From UBA6165 sp044233745 (lineage in GTDB: Bacteria > Bacteroidota > Bacteroidia > Flavobacteriales_D > Crocinitomicaceae): a DNA stretch of 64,000 nucleotides. Location of the stretch: the NCBI GenBank assembly GCA_044233745.1, contig JBIIJN010000003.1, positions 1 through 64,000 of the forward strand, in the 5' to 3' direction. A program made the position numbers and the translations under genes. Under the pieces are notes generated by a model. The model did not search any database. It was not told where the DNA came from and worked only from the letters and a program-made list of their open reading frames with translations. Each line of letters begins with the position of its first letter. Within the stretch, counting starts at the first letter, position 1. Shown piece after piece: positions 26,602-35,455 of this stretch.

Positions 26602-27532
26602 GGGCGGCAAAAATAGTGAAATTCAGTTATTTGATTCAAGTTGTTCGGTGCTTCAACAACTGCGAGATGAAAATTGTTTACTTCGCGGCGTACAAGTTTA
26701 CGTAAAACGCGATGATTTAATCGATGATTTGGTTTCTGGCAATAAATGGCGCAAGTTGAAATACAACATTTTGGCAGCTAAAAATGGTCAATTTCCACGA
26801 ATTTTGACATTCGGTGGGGCTTATTCCAATCATTTGGTGGCAACGGCGAAAGCTTGTCATGTAGCTGGATTTGAGTCTATTGGAATTGTGCGCGGCGATG
26901 AGCTAACATCGGAATCTAATGGAACCTTGAAGCAATGTGCTGCTTTTGGCATGCAACTCCATTTCGTGACTCGTGAAGATTATTTACTCCGTGACGATAA
27001 AAGCTACATCGAGCAATTACACATCGATTTTCCGAACACCTATATCATCCCTGAAGGCGGTTCCAATTTTTATGGACTTTCGGGCTGCCAAGAAATTTGG
27101 AAAGAAATCCCAAAAGATTTTACAGATGTTTTTGTGGCTGCGGGAACGGGCACAACTGCCGCTGGAATTTTATCGGCTATGCCAGAAAATGCACATCTCC
27201 ACGTTTGCTCAGCGCTCAAAGGTGATTTTCTGAAAACTGAGATTGAGCGCAAATTGGAATATGGTTTCCACAATACTGAGTTCACCGAATTTTGCATGCA
27301 GCGCATGACCCTCTGCAGCGAAGACACATTCGGAGGCTACGGAAAATACACACCAGAACTGTTTGATTTTATGCAATTTGTCGACAAAGAATTCAATTTG
27401 CCCCTCGACCAAGTTTACACAGCCAAAGCTTTTTATCGCTTATATCAGATGATTCAAAATGGAGAATTTGGTTCTTCAAGTAAAATCTTATTCATCCACA
27501 CGGGTGGCTTGCAGGGGAATTCGGGATTGTAG
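26600..27532 (+). CDS. PLP-dependent D-cysteine desulfhydrase / ACC deaminase family enzyme
   Basis: A 310-residue fold-type II PLP enzyme of the 1-aminocyclopropane-1-carboxylate deaminase / D-cysteine desulfhydrase group. VKRDDLIDDLVSGNKWRKLKYN contains the PLP lysine (GNKWRKL), followed by TFGGAYSNHLVA and the VPEGGSN-like IIPEGGSNFYG. The true ACC deaminase and the desulfhydrase cannot be separated by eye; Bacteroidota proteins of this kind are usually annotated as either. No dedicated operon partner is present. Confidence 0.87.
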   Translation: MGGKNSEIQLFDSSCSVLQQLRDENCLLRGVQVYVKRDDLIDDLVSGNKWRKLKYNILAAKNGQFPRILTFGGAYSNHLVATAKACHVAGFESIGIVRGDELTSESNGTLKQCAAFGMQLHFVTREDYLLRDDKSYIEQLHIDFPNTYIIPEGGSNFYGLSGCQEIWKEIPKDFTDVFVAAGTGTTAAGILSAMPENAHLHVCSALKGDFLKTEIERKLEYGFHNTEFTEFCMQRMTLCSEDTFGGYGKYTPELFDFMQFVDKEFNLPLDQVYTAKAFYRLYQMIQNGEFGSSSKILFIHTGGLQGNSGL

Positions 27533-27533
27533 G

Positions 27534-27628
27534 ATTTCAGATTGTGTGATTTCAGATTGTATGATTCCTAAATCAACAATCAACAATCCCCAAATCAACA
27601 ATCAACAATCCCCAAATCAACAATCCGC
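27534..27628. repeat. Short tandem repeats downstream of the desulfhydrase gene
   Basis: Two imperfect 15-bp units containing GATTTCAGATTGT (27534-27563) are followed by a 22-bp unit repeated 2.7 times (27570-27591, 27592-27613, then a partial copy to about 27628). The 22-bp unit is built from AATCAACAATC blocks. The tract fills the gap between the desulfhydrase and feoB genes. It is not a CRISPR array: there are no spacers. Confidence 0.85.
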
Positions 27629-27631
27629 AAA

Positions 27632-29689
27632 TCATCTCACCAAAACATACGTCATCCAAGAGGCAAAATAAGCCAAAGCAGTGAAGGAAACAAATTGAAT
27701 AAAGGGCCACTTCCATCCACCCGTTTCTTGGCGAACAATAGCAACTGTGCTCATGCATTGCAAGGCGAAAACGTAGAAAATCAGCAAAGAAAAAGCAACG
27801 GGATAGCTAAAGGTAATGGCTTTCAATCCGCGCGGACTCTCGGGGTCGTCTTCAACGGCGTAAATCGTAGCCATTGTGCCAACAAAAACTTCACGGGCGG
27901 CGAAACTGGCAGCAATGGCAATTCCAATTTTCCAATCGAAGCCCAGGGGGCGAATGGCAGGTTCAATCGTTTTGCCAATACTTCCCAAGTAGGAATATTC
28001 CAACATTTCCGCGTTTTTTTGGGCTTCCAAATCGCTTGTGTCGTCAATGGTTTGCGCCAACTCAGCATATTTGGATTCGATGCGGTCTTTTTGCGAACTC
28101 GGTACAATATTGCCCAATGCCCAAATCACAATAGCAGCAATCACTATGATTTTTCCCGCTTCTTTTACAAAGGTCATCCCCTTGTTAATCATGGAGTTGT
28201 AGGCATTTTGAATAGACGGAACCTTGTAATTCGGTAGTTCCAATAAAAATGTACCCTCTGCTTGTTTGCGCAAGAAAAAATTGATGATTAATGCAACTAG
28301 AAAACTAACCGCTAATCCCAATAAATACATGGCCATCATCATCAAACCTTGCAGATTTATAAACCCCCAAACATTTTCGTCGGGCACCAAAAAAGCCACC
28401 AGAAACACATAAACCGGAAGTCGTGCCGAACAACTCATCAGCGGAGTTATAAAAATAGTAATTAGTCGCTCTTTTCTGTTCTCAATTGTCCGTGCTGCCA
28501 TGATGGCTGGAATAGCACAAGCAAAACCTGAAACCAGCGGAATCACCGATTTTCCGTTCATCCCAAAGCGCCGCAGCATCCCATCCGACATATGACTCAC
28601 ACGCGCCAAATAACCCGTGTCCTCGAGAAGAGTTACCATACCAAATAGCAACATGATTTGTGGTAGAAACACCAAAACACCACCAATGCCAGCGATGAGT
28701 CCGTTTACGATGAAATCAGTAAAAAGTCCTGCGGGTAAAGCGCTTGCCACTTGATCGCCCAACCAAGCCATGCCCATATCAATCCAATCCATGGGGTAGG
28801 AAGCAAAGGTGAAAATGACTTGGAAAATGACAAAAAAGGTGAGCAAAAACACAAATAAGCCCCAAACAGGATGTGTAACAATGCGGTCAATTTTATCTGT
28901 TAGCGCAGCTGAAGAATTGATTTTTTTATCTTTTTTTACTTGGTCCACTAACTTGTGAATAGCGGCATATCGGGCATTGATTTCGTGGAGCTCCAAGGCA
29001 TATCCCGAAGTTCTTTTTTGAAGCAACTGTTCAAGCTCCAATTGTTTCGGCAACCAGTTAATTTTGTGAATTTGATTGCATATTTTAAATCGCTGATAAT
29101 CATTTTGAGACGCAAGATGAATTGCAGTGCCTTCAGGTAATTGAAGAAAATCGTGCAAGTCGATGAAAGGTTGACGCAGATTTTCTACTGGTTTAAAGTT
29201 ATCTATGGTGTGTTGTAAAACTTCAATGCCGCGTTTCTTTTTAGCGCTAACGGGAACAATTGGGCAATCAAAAAAATGCCCCAATGCCACCAAATCCAAT
29301 TCTATTTGATCGCGCTCCAACACATCTACCATGTTCACTACCAATATCATGGGAATGTTCAAGTCATAAATTTGTGAAGCCAGAAATAGATTGCGTTCCA
29401 AATTGGTGGCGTCAACAACCATGAGTATTAAATCTGGATAATCTTCATTTTCGGGATTCAATAAAATTCTTTGAACCACCTCTTCGTCCAAACTGTTCGA
29501 CGACAAACTGTATGTACCTGGCAAATCTAATAGCGAAATATTCGCGCCACCCGGCGTTGTGAAGCGCCCAGAGCGTTTATCCACAGTAACTCCAGGATAG
29601 TTCCCAACCTTCTGATTGAGACCTGTGAGTACATTGAATAAACTCGTTTTCCCACAATTGGGATTACCAACCAACGCTACTTTTTTCAC
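27632..29689 (-). CDS. feoB: Ferrous iron transport protein B
   Basis: FeoB is the inner-membrane ferrous iron transporter with an N-terminal G domain. In this 685-residue protein the G motifs are clear: GNPNCGKTS (G1), a Thr in PGVTVDKR (G2), DLPGTYSL (G3) and NMVD (G4) with SAKK (G5). A helical spacer region (about 165-280) leads to the membrane part with two gate domains (LVSGFACAIPAIMAARTIENR, then SFAAREVF). Length matches the family. No feoA or feoC is adjacent; feoA is often a separate gene or fused in Bacteroidota, so it may be elsewhere. Confidence 0.95.
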   Translation of the reverse strand: MKKVALVGNPNCGKTSLFNVLTGLNQKVGNYPGVTVDKRSGRFTTPGGANISLLDLPGTYSLSSNSLDEEVVQRILLNPENEDYPDLILMVVDATNLERNLFLASQIYDLNIPMILVVNMVDVLERDQIELDLVALGHFFDCPIVPVSAKKKRGIEVLQHTIDNFKPVENLRQPFIDLHDFLQLPEGTAIHLASQNDYQRFKICNQIHKINWLPKQLELEQLLQKRTSGYALELHEINARYAAIHKLVDQVKKDKKINSSAALTDKIDRIVTHPVWGLFVFLLTFFVIFQVIFTFASYPMDWIDMGMAWLGDQVASALPAGLFTDFIVNGLIAGIGGVLVFLPQIMLLFGMVTLLEDTGYLARVSHMSDGMLRRFGMNGKSVIPLVSGFACAIPAIMAARTIENRKERLITIFITPLMSCSARLPVYVFLVAFLVPDENVWGFINLQGLMMMAMYLLGLAVSFLVALIINFFLRKQAEGTFLLELPNYKVPSIQNAYNSMINKGMTFVKEAGKIIVIAAIVIWALGNIVPSSQKDRIESKYAELAQTIDDTSDLEAQKNAEMLEYSYLGSIGKTIEPAIRPLGFDWKIGIAIAASFAAREVFVGTMATIYAVEDDPESPRGLKAITFSYPVAFSLLIFYVFALQCMSTVAIVRQETGGWKWPFIQFVSFTALAYFASWMTYVLVR

Positions 29690-29793
29690 TTAATCAAATT
29701 TGAAGCGCGAATTTACGTATATTTCCATGTAGCGAGGATTGCCAATGTATCTAATTCTCGAAAAAGTTCAAACCCCGCATGGTGTTCGCACAA

Positions 29794-30408
29794 CTAGTAT
29801 CCCGGATAGAAAAAGGGATTTTGCATTTTGGTGTTTATCCAACGATTCATGTAGAAGCTCAAAATTGCTGCACCTGAACCAATTAGTGCTCCCGCCAAAA
29901 CATCACTAGGATAGTGAACGCCAAGGTGCATACGGGAATATCCAACCGCTCCGGCCCACAAATAAGCGGGTAGGGCAACATACCATTTCGGGAAGGCTAA
30001 AGTCATAGAAGTGGCTGTTGCAAAAGCTGTTGACGTATGTCCAGAAGGGAAGGAAGGACTTGAGGCAGAAGTAAGTTGTTGGATATCAGGGTATGAAACA
30101 AAAGGGCGTTCTCGTTTGATGCCATATTTCATGCCTATCGTGAAAACAGTTGAAACGACCAATACTTCGCCAAGGAAAAATCCTTTTTTGCGCAAATCCA
30201 TGTTTTTTGCCAATAAACCAATGGCCAACACAGCTACAGGTGCTGCAATGCTCATCGGGGAAGCACTGTGCGTAATGTACAAATAAGGCTTATCGAGCTT
30301 GGTATTTCGTTCCAAATGAATATTTCGCAAAAGCTCGATGTCTGCGTTTTGCGCCCAACTTGTGGTAAACAGACAAATCATAATCAGTGTTAAAGTAGTT
30401 TGCTTCAT
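29794..30408 (-). CDS. PAP2-family phosphatase, secreted or membrane-bound
   Basis: A 204-residue PAP2/acid-phosphatase-type protein. A signal peptide (to about 20, ending WAQ) precedes hydrophobic helices. The signature is complete: KYGIKRERPF (K-x6-RP), PSFPSGHTS (SGH) and SRMHLGVHYPSDVLAGA (SR-x5-H-x3-D). It would remove phosphate from undecaprenyl pyrophosphate or a lipid phosphate at the periplasmic face. It shares the vanadate/phosphate fold with the haloperoxidase at 13659 but is much shorter. No operon partner. Confidence 0.88.
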   Translation of the reverse strand: MKQTTLTLIMICLFTTSWAQNADIELLRNIHLERNTKLDKPYLYITHSASPMSIAAPVAVLAIGLLAKNMDLRKKGFFLGEVLVVSTVFTIGMKYGIKRERPFVSYPDIQQLTSASSPSFPSGHTSTAFATATSMTLAFPKWYVALPAYLWAGAVGYSRMHLGVHYPSDVLAGALIGSGAAILSFYMNRWINTKMQNPFFYPGY

Positions 30409-30550
30409 AGCTCATTTTTGTGAATGGTAAATGTATTATAAAATCAGGAAGTGTTTCGCAAAGTTGGCTCAATGCATGGAGAAAAAGGTGTTGTGGCGCG
30501 ATTGATTCCAAATAATTTGGATTGTTATTTAATGATTTATTTTTTTTTCT

Positions 30551-30640
30551 AGCCCCGACAGTAGCGGAAAACCCGGAAATTGAAAAATGCATTTTTTTGT
30601 TGCCAATAGAAGAGCGACCCAAGAAGCTACTTTTATGGCT
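30551..30640 (+). ncRNA. Possible Flavo-1-like structured RNA (fragment)
   Basis: The left end AGCCCCGACAGTAGCGGAAA resembles the opening of a structured intergenic RNA common in flavobacteria (recalled as Flavo-1). The matching 3' half is not convincing, so it may be a degraded copy or chance. Very tentative. Confidence 0.22.
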
Positions 30641-30782
30641 TACAAAAAACATTTTTCAATTGAGGATTTGAAGTGAATGGCGGGAATTGGCTCCGAAAAA
30701 CAACAATTTACTTGAGATTGAAATATTTGAAGTTTTGGTTTAACATTTCTTAAGACCTTATCTGGCGCAGTAAAACAAGTTT

Positions 30783-30797
30783 TGGCACGTACTTGGT
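30783..30797 (+). promoter_or_regulatory. Candidate sigma-54 promoter for the DUF4476 gene
   Basis: TGGCACGTACTTGGT matches the -24 half of the sigma-54 consensus perfectly (TGGCACG) and the -12 half partly (TGGT instead of TTGC). The start would be near 30809, close to the ATG codons at 30812 and 30821. The window encodes sigma-54 at 58.7-60.2 kb. Confidence 0.4.
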
Positions 30798-30811
30798 AAT
30801 AGATTGCTAAA

Positions 30812-31537
30812 ATGAATATTATGTTAGCACAAATCAAAAAAGAAAGCCGCATCGCGATAGTGGTGCTTTTCGCAGGATTCATGAGTTTCGGCCGAGTAAT
30901 GGCAAATGCTAACCTCACTGTTCAAACTTCTGAAATGGGATTCTACTCCTTGGAAATGAATGGGCAGTTTATCGACTTCAACCAAAATGTTTATACGCTA
31001 CCCAATGTAATGCCAGGTGTGCACAACGTGCGTTTGCATAAATGGGTTCAAGGGTTTGGTAATCAAGGCAATTGGAATGTTGTTTTTCAAAGTTTAGTTC
31101 ACGTTTTGCCGATGCACAACACCGTGATTTTATATAATGCTTGGGGTGGAACAACAGTGCAGCATCACCCAATGGCGGGCATACCAAACATGCCTTTTCC
31201 AAACCCAGGCGGTCCAGGCGGAGTAGGCGCTCCGGGTATGCCAGGTGGTGGATTTGCAATGGGCATGGCACCTATGGTATTTGATCAGTTCATAGCGCAA
31301 ATGGACAACATGAGCTTTGATAGTAACAAAGTAGAATATGCCAAATTCGCCATTCGCCAAAATGGTATAACGGTGGCACAATTGAAAATTGCACTTGGTC
31401 GCTTATCTTTTGATAGCAACCGATTAGATTTGGCGAAATATGCCTATCCATTTACCATAGACCGTCAAAACTACTTTTTGCTACAAGATGCCTTTTCTTT
31501 CCAAAGCAATTTCAGGGCGCTGATGAGCAGTATTTAA
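30812..31537 (+). CDS. DUF4476 secreted protein
   Basis: A 241-residue exported protein. The signal peptide ends near residue 31 (VMANA). A beta-rich N-terminal part (about 32-105) is followed by a glycine-, proline- and methionine-rich linker (about 112-152) and a C-terminal DUF4476 domain (about 160-241) with paired FDSNK / FDSNRLDLAKYAY helical repeats. DUF4476 is common in Bacteroidota and of unknown function. The gene has a candidate sigma-54 promoter and ends just before a bidirectional terminator. ATG 30821 is an alternative start. Confidence 0.82.
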   Translation: MNIMLAQIKKESRIAIVVLFAGFMSFGRVMANANLTVQTSEMGFYSLEMNGQFIDFNQNVYTLPNVMPGVHNVRLHKWVQGFGNQGNWNVVFQSLVHVLPMHNTVILYNAWGGTTVQHHPMAGIPNMPFPNPGGPGGVGAPGMPGGGFAMGMAPMVFDQFIAQMDNMSFDSNKVEYAKFAIRQNGITVAQLKIALGRLSFDSNRLDLAKYAYPFTIDRQNYFLLQDAFSFQSNFRALMSSI

Positions 31538-31540
31538 AAG

Positions 31541-31572
31541 AAAAATCCCGGGTGCAAACGCTTGGGATTTTT
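31541..31572. terminator. Bidirectional terminator between DUF4476 and amidase genes
   Basis: AAAAATCCC and GGGATTTTT form a 9-bp stem with a T-rich tail on both strands, between two converging genes. Confidence 0.75.
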
Positions 31573-31585
31573 AGTTTTATTGGAT

Positions 31586-32473
31586 TCAAAACATCAGTTT
31601 TACAATCTCGTCAACAGCATCGGAGTAGGCCTTTGCTATAAGACTTTTGTTGTTTACTACTTTTTCTGTCTCTTTATCATTACTCAAAAAGAAGGGCTCT
31701 GTGAGCACCGCCGGAGCGTTGGTGTATTGCAAAAGTGCACCTCCTCGGTCAGAACCTTTTCTGGGTAATATTTTTCGGTCTTTGAATTTTAATGCCGCCA
31801 GTACATGTTTTTGATATATCTCAGCCATTTGCTTGCTTTTGGCCGATGTGTGATAATATAGCATTTCAGTGCCTTCTGCTGCAGGTGAAGCTGAATTGGC
31901 GTGCAAACTCAATACGAAATCGGGTTTCAGGGCATTTATTTTTGCTGCCAATGCCGATTGTCCGTCGCTGTTTGGATCGCGAGAGGTAATTACAACTTCA
32001 GCATTTTTGATCATCGTTTTCATCAAGTTGGCAATTTCTGTGTTCAATTGAAACTCACAAATGCTGAACTTTTTGCTACATGCTCCGGGTGCTTTTGCTC
32101 GGTGACCAATGTCTATAACAAGTTTTGGTTTTTTGATTGGTGTAGTTGGTACTATTTCATCTTTAATCTCGCCAATCACGATGTTTCTAGCCTCAGCAAT
32201 TGTTTTTTCGAATTGTGTCCAAGTCAATGATTTATTGTCGATAGCCAACTTCACCATGGTCGAAATCAATAGCGGTGTGCTTTCAATCATCTTGGTGTCA
32301 TAAAGCACTTTTTTTTCTAGCTCGCCTTGAACCAAAACCAATTGTCCCACGCGCTCAATAGCCGTTGAAAAAAGGAAATCCGTGCTGCCTTTTTTTGATT
32401 CAAGCAGCGTAATTTTACCACCTTTTGTGATTAACGTGGCATTGTCGCCAATGAATCCAATTAAATGCTTCAT
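31586..32473 (-). CDS. N-acetylmuramoyl-L-alanine amidase without signal peptide
   Basis: A 295-residue zinc amidase (Amidase_3 type) that would cut the bond between muramic acid and the stem peptide. The catalytic domain (about 116-295) has all ligands: His124 (DIGHRA), Glu140 (CEFQLN) and His191 (SLHANS), plus the catalytic Glu259 (LTEPFF). The first 110 residues form an unrecognised domain. No signal peptide or membrane segment is seen, even with the longer open frame to 32542, which is odd for a peptidoglycan enzyme. It may be released by lysis or a dedicated secretion machine, or act on recycled fragments. ATG 32473 (MKHLIGFIGD) is the chosen start. Confidence 0.85.
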   Translation of the reverse strand: MKHLIGFIGDNATLITKGGKITLLESKKGSTDFLFSTAIERVGQLVLVQGELEKKVLYDTKMIESTPLLISTMVKLAIDNKSLTWTQFEKTIAEARNIVIGEIKDEIVPTTPIKKPKLVIDIGHRAKAPGACSKKFSICEFQLNTEIANLMKTMIKNAEVVITSRDPNSDGQSALAAKINALKPDFVLSLHANSASPAAEGTEMLYYHTSAKSKQMAEIYQKHVLAALKFKDRKILPRKGSDRGGALLQYTNAPAVLTEPFFLSNDKETEKVVNNKSLIAKAYSDAVDEIVKLMF

Positions 32474-32551
32474 TTTATGAATTTTAAAGTTGTGTGTAAA
32501 AATAATAGAATTTTTGACAAAGCGCTTAGTGATTTGGCTCAAACAAAATGA

Positions 32552-33457
32552 TCAATTTTGGCTTAGTCCCATTTGCTCCATAAGTTGACCAGGATTATCG
32601 AATTCTTCGGGTTTCACCCATAGGGCATCGGCGTTTCTCTTGAACCAGGTGATTTGTCGTTTTGCATAGCGCCTTGAGTTTTGTTTGATTAATGCTACAG
32701 CTCGGTTGATATCAATTTGTCCATCCAAAAACGCGAATATTTCTTGATAACCCACGGTTTGAAGGGCGTTTTTTTCACGATAGTGCAGCAGGGTTTTTAC
32801 TTCTTCCACCAATCCAGATGCCATCATCAAATCGACGCGTGCATTGATGCGCTCATACAATTTTTCGCGTGGCCAATCCATAATGAGGTGATGACATTGA
32901 AAGTTGCGCTCTTTTGGTTTATGCTTATGCTGTTCGCTCATTTTCTTGCCACTCAATTTTATAACTTCTAAGGCTCGAATCAGCCTAACGGGATTCTGGT
33001 TGTCGCAGATTTCGAAATACTCAGGGTCGAGCTTGTGCAATTCTTTTTGGAGTGAATCGAGTCCTTCTTTTTCAAATTTGATGTTGTACAATTCTCGAAC
33101 ATTTTTGTCTTTAGGCAGTTCATCCATGCCATTGCAAAGCGCGTCTATGTACAGACCACTGCCGCCCACAAGAATTGCGAATTGCTGCGCGACAAAAATT
33201 TCGTCCAGTAACTCCAGCGCTTCTTTCTCAAATACACCAGCTGAATAATCTTCGGTAATTGATTTGTTGTTAATGAAAAAATGCTGTGCTTTTGCCAATT
33301 CCTCATGGCTTGGTTTGGCTGTGCCAATATTCATTTCTTCAAAAAATTGACGGGAATCTGCCGAGAGAATGGGGCAATTCAAATAGTTGGCCAGTTGAAT
33401 GGCGGCTGAGGTTTTTCCGCTGGCTGTTGGGCCTCCAATAACAATCAAATGTCGCAT
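32552..33457 (-). CDS. miaA: tRNA dimethylallyltransferase MiaA
   Basis: MiaA adds a dimethylallyl group to A37 of tRNAs that read UNN codons. The 301-residue protein has the P-loop GGPTASGKTSAA at its start, DSRQFFEEMNIGTAKPS, VGGSGLYIDAL and the RRYAKRQITWFKRN tRNA-binding stretch near the C-terminus. The start ATG overlaps the stop of the upstream transglycosylase gene. The open frame runs further upstream but overlaps that gene. Confidence 0.96.
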   Translation of the reverse strand: MRHLIVIGGPTASGKTSAAIQLANYLNCPILSADSRQFFEEMNIGTAKPSHEELAKAQHFFINNKSITEDYSAGVFEKEALELLDEIFVAQQFAILVGGSGLYIDALCNGMDELPKDKNVRELYNIKFEKEGLDSLQKELHKLDPEYFEICDNQNPVRLIRALEVIKLSGKKMSEQHKHKPKERNFQCHHLIMDWPREKLYERINARVDLMMASGLVEEVKTLLHYREKNALQTVGYQEIFAFLDGQIDINRAVALIKQNSRRYAKRQITWFKRNADALWVKPEEFDNPGQLMEQMGLSQN

Positions 33458-34905
33458 CAATCTGGATAAGTTGCGGTATATTCGATATATCGATTTACCA
33501 CTGTTTGCACATATTTCAGTGAATGACCAGCATTGTAAGCGCCTGATCGAACTACTTCGTGGTTGTAGAATTCTGGCTCTTTCAGCTTTTCCATATATTT
33601 GGATACTACATTGTCCCAATCGGTGTGGTCTTCCTCGAAATGTTTGGCCAGTCGCTTGGCATCCAACACGTGAGCAGGACCTCCGTTATAGGAAGCCAAA
33701 ACAAATTTACATCGTTGCACGGGGTCTAAAACATCCGCATACATGTTTTGCAAGAACGCCAAATACTTTGCACCGCCCTCCACCTGTGCCTCTGGAGTGG
33801 AATTGGGGTAAACACCATATTTTGCTCCTGTTCTGGGCATGAATTGCATCAAACCAAAGGTGCCCTGACTGGATGTAATATAGGCTTCAAAACGAGATTC
33901 TTGCATAATCAAGGAACTCAACAGGCGCCAATCCCATCCTAATTTTTGGGCTTCTTGCCTTATTTTGTCATCTAATTTAGAAATTTGACTGCCATTCAAC
34001 AAAAGCAAATTCATGCGTCTGTGGAAATATTTGGTTTCGTTGGCGATATATTTGGAATAGAGTGCAGTGTATTTTTTAGAAATCAAATAATCACCGAGTA
34101 GACTGTTGATGGTGTCGCGCAATTCTGTGGCATCGTGTCGCAAGGTAAACGCAATTCGGTAGGCAAAACTCAATTGAAGCGAATATTCTAAGTTGTCGTA
34201 AAGTTGTTTGTTTGCGGCAATTATTTCCTGCTCCACAACGGTAAATTCTATTTCTCCTTTCGACACTTGTTCAATCAATTCTTCTCGCGTTTGATCAACG
34301 GCCACAATGCCCATTTCTATGGCGTATTCATCAGCGAAATATTTGAGCTTTTTATGTGCGATTGAATTGTGCTGCACATGAATTGTTTTGCCTTCCAATT
34401 CGTAAATGTTTTCCACTACAGACACTGTTTTTTTATCTTTTTTACTCGGCTTGCGTTGCACCAAACTCAAGTGACTCCAAGTGTGTGGTACTGTGTAAAT
34501 AAAATCTGAACCGTGACTGCTAGAAATAGCGCGGAAGTCAGCAATCAGATGCCCCTTACCTGCAAGCAGCGCCTTATTCATTTCTTTCCTATACTCGAAA
34601 CCGAGCACTTCGAGTTTTAGGTTCAATTTTTTGGCAATTTCTTTAAGCATTTCATATTCATAGCCCAAGGAAATGTTTTTGTTTTTGAAATGACTCAAGG
34701 TCGAGTTTTCAAAAATGACAGTTAATTTACCTTGTTGCAGAACAGAATTCAGGGTTTGAACCTCTCTATTGTCGAGCTTTTCTCTAATTTTTGTTGAATT
34801 CAAGAGCAAAAGTAGAAGCACGGTTGAGGTAATAACAATAGCCGAAGCAAGCGCTATTAGTCTTCTTCCTCGTGTATCAAGAAATGCCAAAATTTTCTCG
34901 AGCAT
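33457..34905 (-). CDS. MltF-like membrane-bound lytic transglycosylase
   Basis: A 482-residue cell-wall enzyme with the MltF layout: an N-terminal membrane anchor (about 13-36), a periplasmic solute-binding-type domain (about 55-285) and a C-terminal lytic transglycosylase (SLT) domain. The SLT motifs are visible: SSLIMQESRFEAYITSSQG with catalytic Glu, GLMQFMPRTG and LASYNGGPAHV. It would trim peptidoglycan strands. Its stop overlaps the miaA start and its start overlaps the AcpH-like gene by 29 bp, so the three genes form a tightly packed unit. Confidence 0.93.
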   Translation of the reverse strand: MLEKILAFLDTRGRRLIALASAIVITSTVLLLLLLNSTKIREKLDNREVQTLNSVLQQGKLTVIFENSTLSHFKNKNISLGYEYEMLKEIAKKLNLKLEVLGFEYRKEMNKALLAGKGHLIADFRAISSSHGSDFIYTVPHTWSHLSLVQRKPSKKDKKTVSVVENIYELEGKTIHVQHNSIAHKKLKYFADEYAIEMGIVAVDQTREELIEQVSKGEIEFTVVEQEIIAANKQLYDNLEYSLQLSFAYRIAFTLRHDATELRDTINSLLGDYLISKKYTALYSKYIANETKYFHRRMNLLLLNGSQISKLDDKIRQEAQKLGWDWRLLSSLIMQESRFEAYITSSQGTFGLMQFMPRTGAKYGVYPNSTPEAQVEGGAKYLAFLQNMYADVLDPVQRCKFVLASYNGGPAHVLDAKRLAKHFEEDHTDWDNVVSKYMEKLKEPEFYNHEVVRSGAYNAGHSLKYVQTVVNRYIEYTATYPD

Positions 34906-35452
34906 CTGTTATGTATTCTTCGAAAACGCTTCGAATCTTTGTTTCAAATGTATAGAAAATAATTGGTGAGATGTCAATTTCAGTTTTAAATTTCAATTTT
35001 CTGTGCAAGTGCTCGCTAATGGCTACTACGCTTTCAAAGTCATAATAGCGATGTATGTACTTGTTTTCCTGTAAATTACGAATCCATGGGGCATATTCAT
35101 TTGGCGTTAATGGACTGGGTTCAGCAATTTCAATAAAAAAATGATCAAGAAATGAATCCAAGTCTTGCGCGTGGTATAACGACCAATTGGAAGCCAGTAA
35201 GTAATCGAAAAATATATCGAGTGCAATTCCCGATACTTTTGGCAAATGCGTTGATAATTCCAATTTCAATTGTGAAACCAATGGATGATTGTCCATAAAG
35301 TGGTCGATATCCCTATGCATGCGTATGCCTTTTTGGGCTTCTTCTGTGAAAGATGAAAATTGATTGCCCTTGAATCTATCGCCCAATAAATTAAACAAAC
35401 GAGCCTCAGCAGACTCGTTTTGTGAAAGATATAAATGACCTAATAAATTCAA
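34877..35452 (-). CDS. AcpH-like ACP phosphodiesterase
   Basis: A 191-residue protein of the acyl carrier protein phosphodiesterase family (AcpH), thought to remove the phosphopantetheine arm from ACP. It opens with MNLLGHLYLSQ and contains GDRFKG and IRMHRDIDHFMDNHP (metal-ligand histidines and aspartates), plus DIFFDYLLASNW. It overlaps the downstream MltF gene by 29 bp and lies 3 bp from the glutathione peroxidase gene upstream. Confidence 0.87.
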   Translation of the reverse strand: MNLLGHLYLSQNESAEARLFNLLGDRFKGNQFSSFTEEAQKGIRMHRDIDHFMDNHPLVSQLKLELSTHLPKVSGIALDIFFDYLLASNWSLYHAQDLDSFLDHFFIEIAEPSPLTPNEYAPWIRNLQENKYIHRYYDFESVVAISEHLHRKLKFKTEIDISPIIFYTFETKIRSVFEEYITDARENFGIS

Positions 35453-35455
35453 AGT

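Larger units (their letters stand above)
30409..30811. other. Long gene-free region upstream of the DUF4476 gene
   Basis: About 400 bp with no supported gene; minus-strand open frames here lack family resemblance. It holds a short perfect palindrome AAAAATGCATTTTT near 30583, a candidate structured-RNA start at 30551, and a candidate sigma-54 promoter at its right end. Confidence 0.6.

Noticed and set aside
27534..27628. CRISPR array
   Set aside because: Units are tandem without spacers and no cas genes are near.
30640..30918. Minus-strand open frame in the gene-free region
   Set aside because: It overlaps the start of the DUF4476 gene and its predicted protein has no family resemblance or plausible composition.
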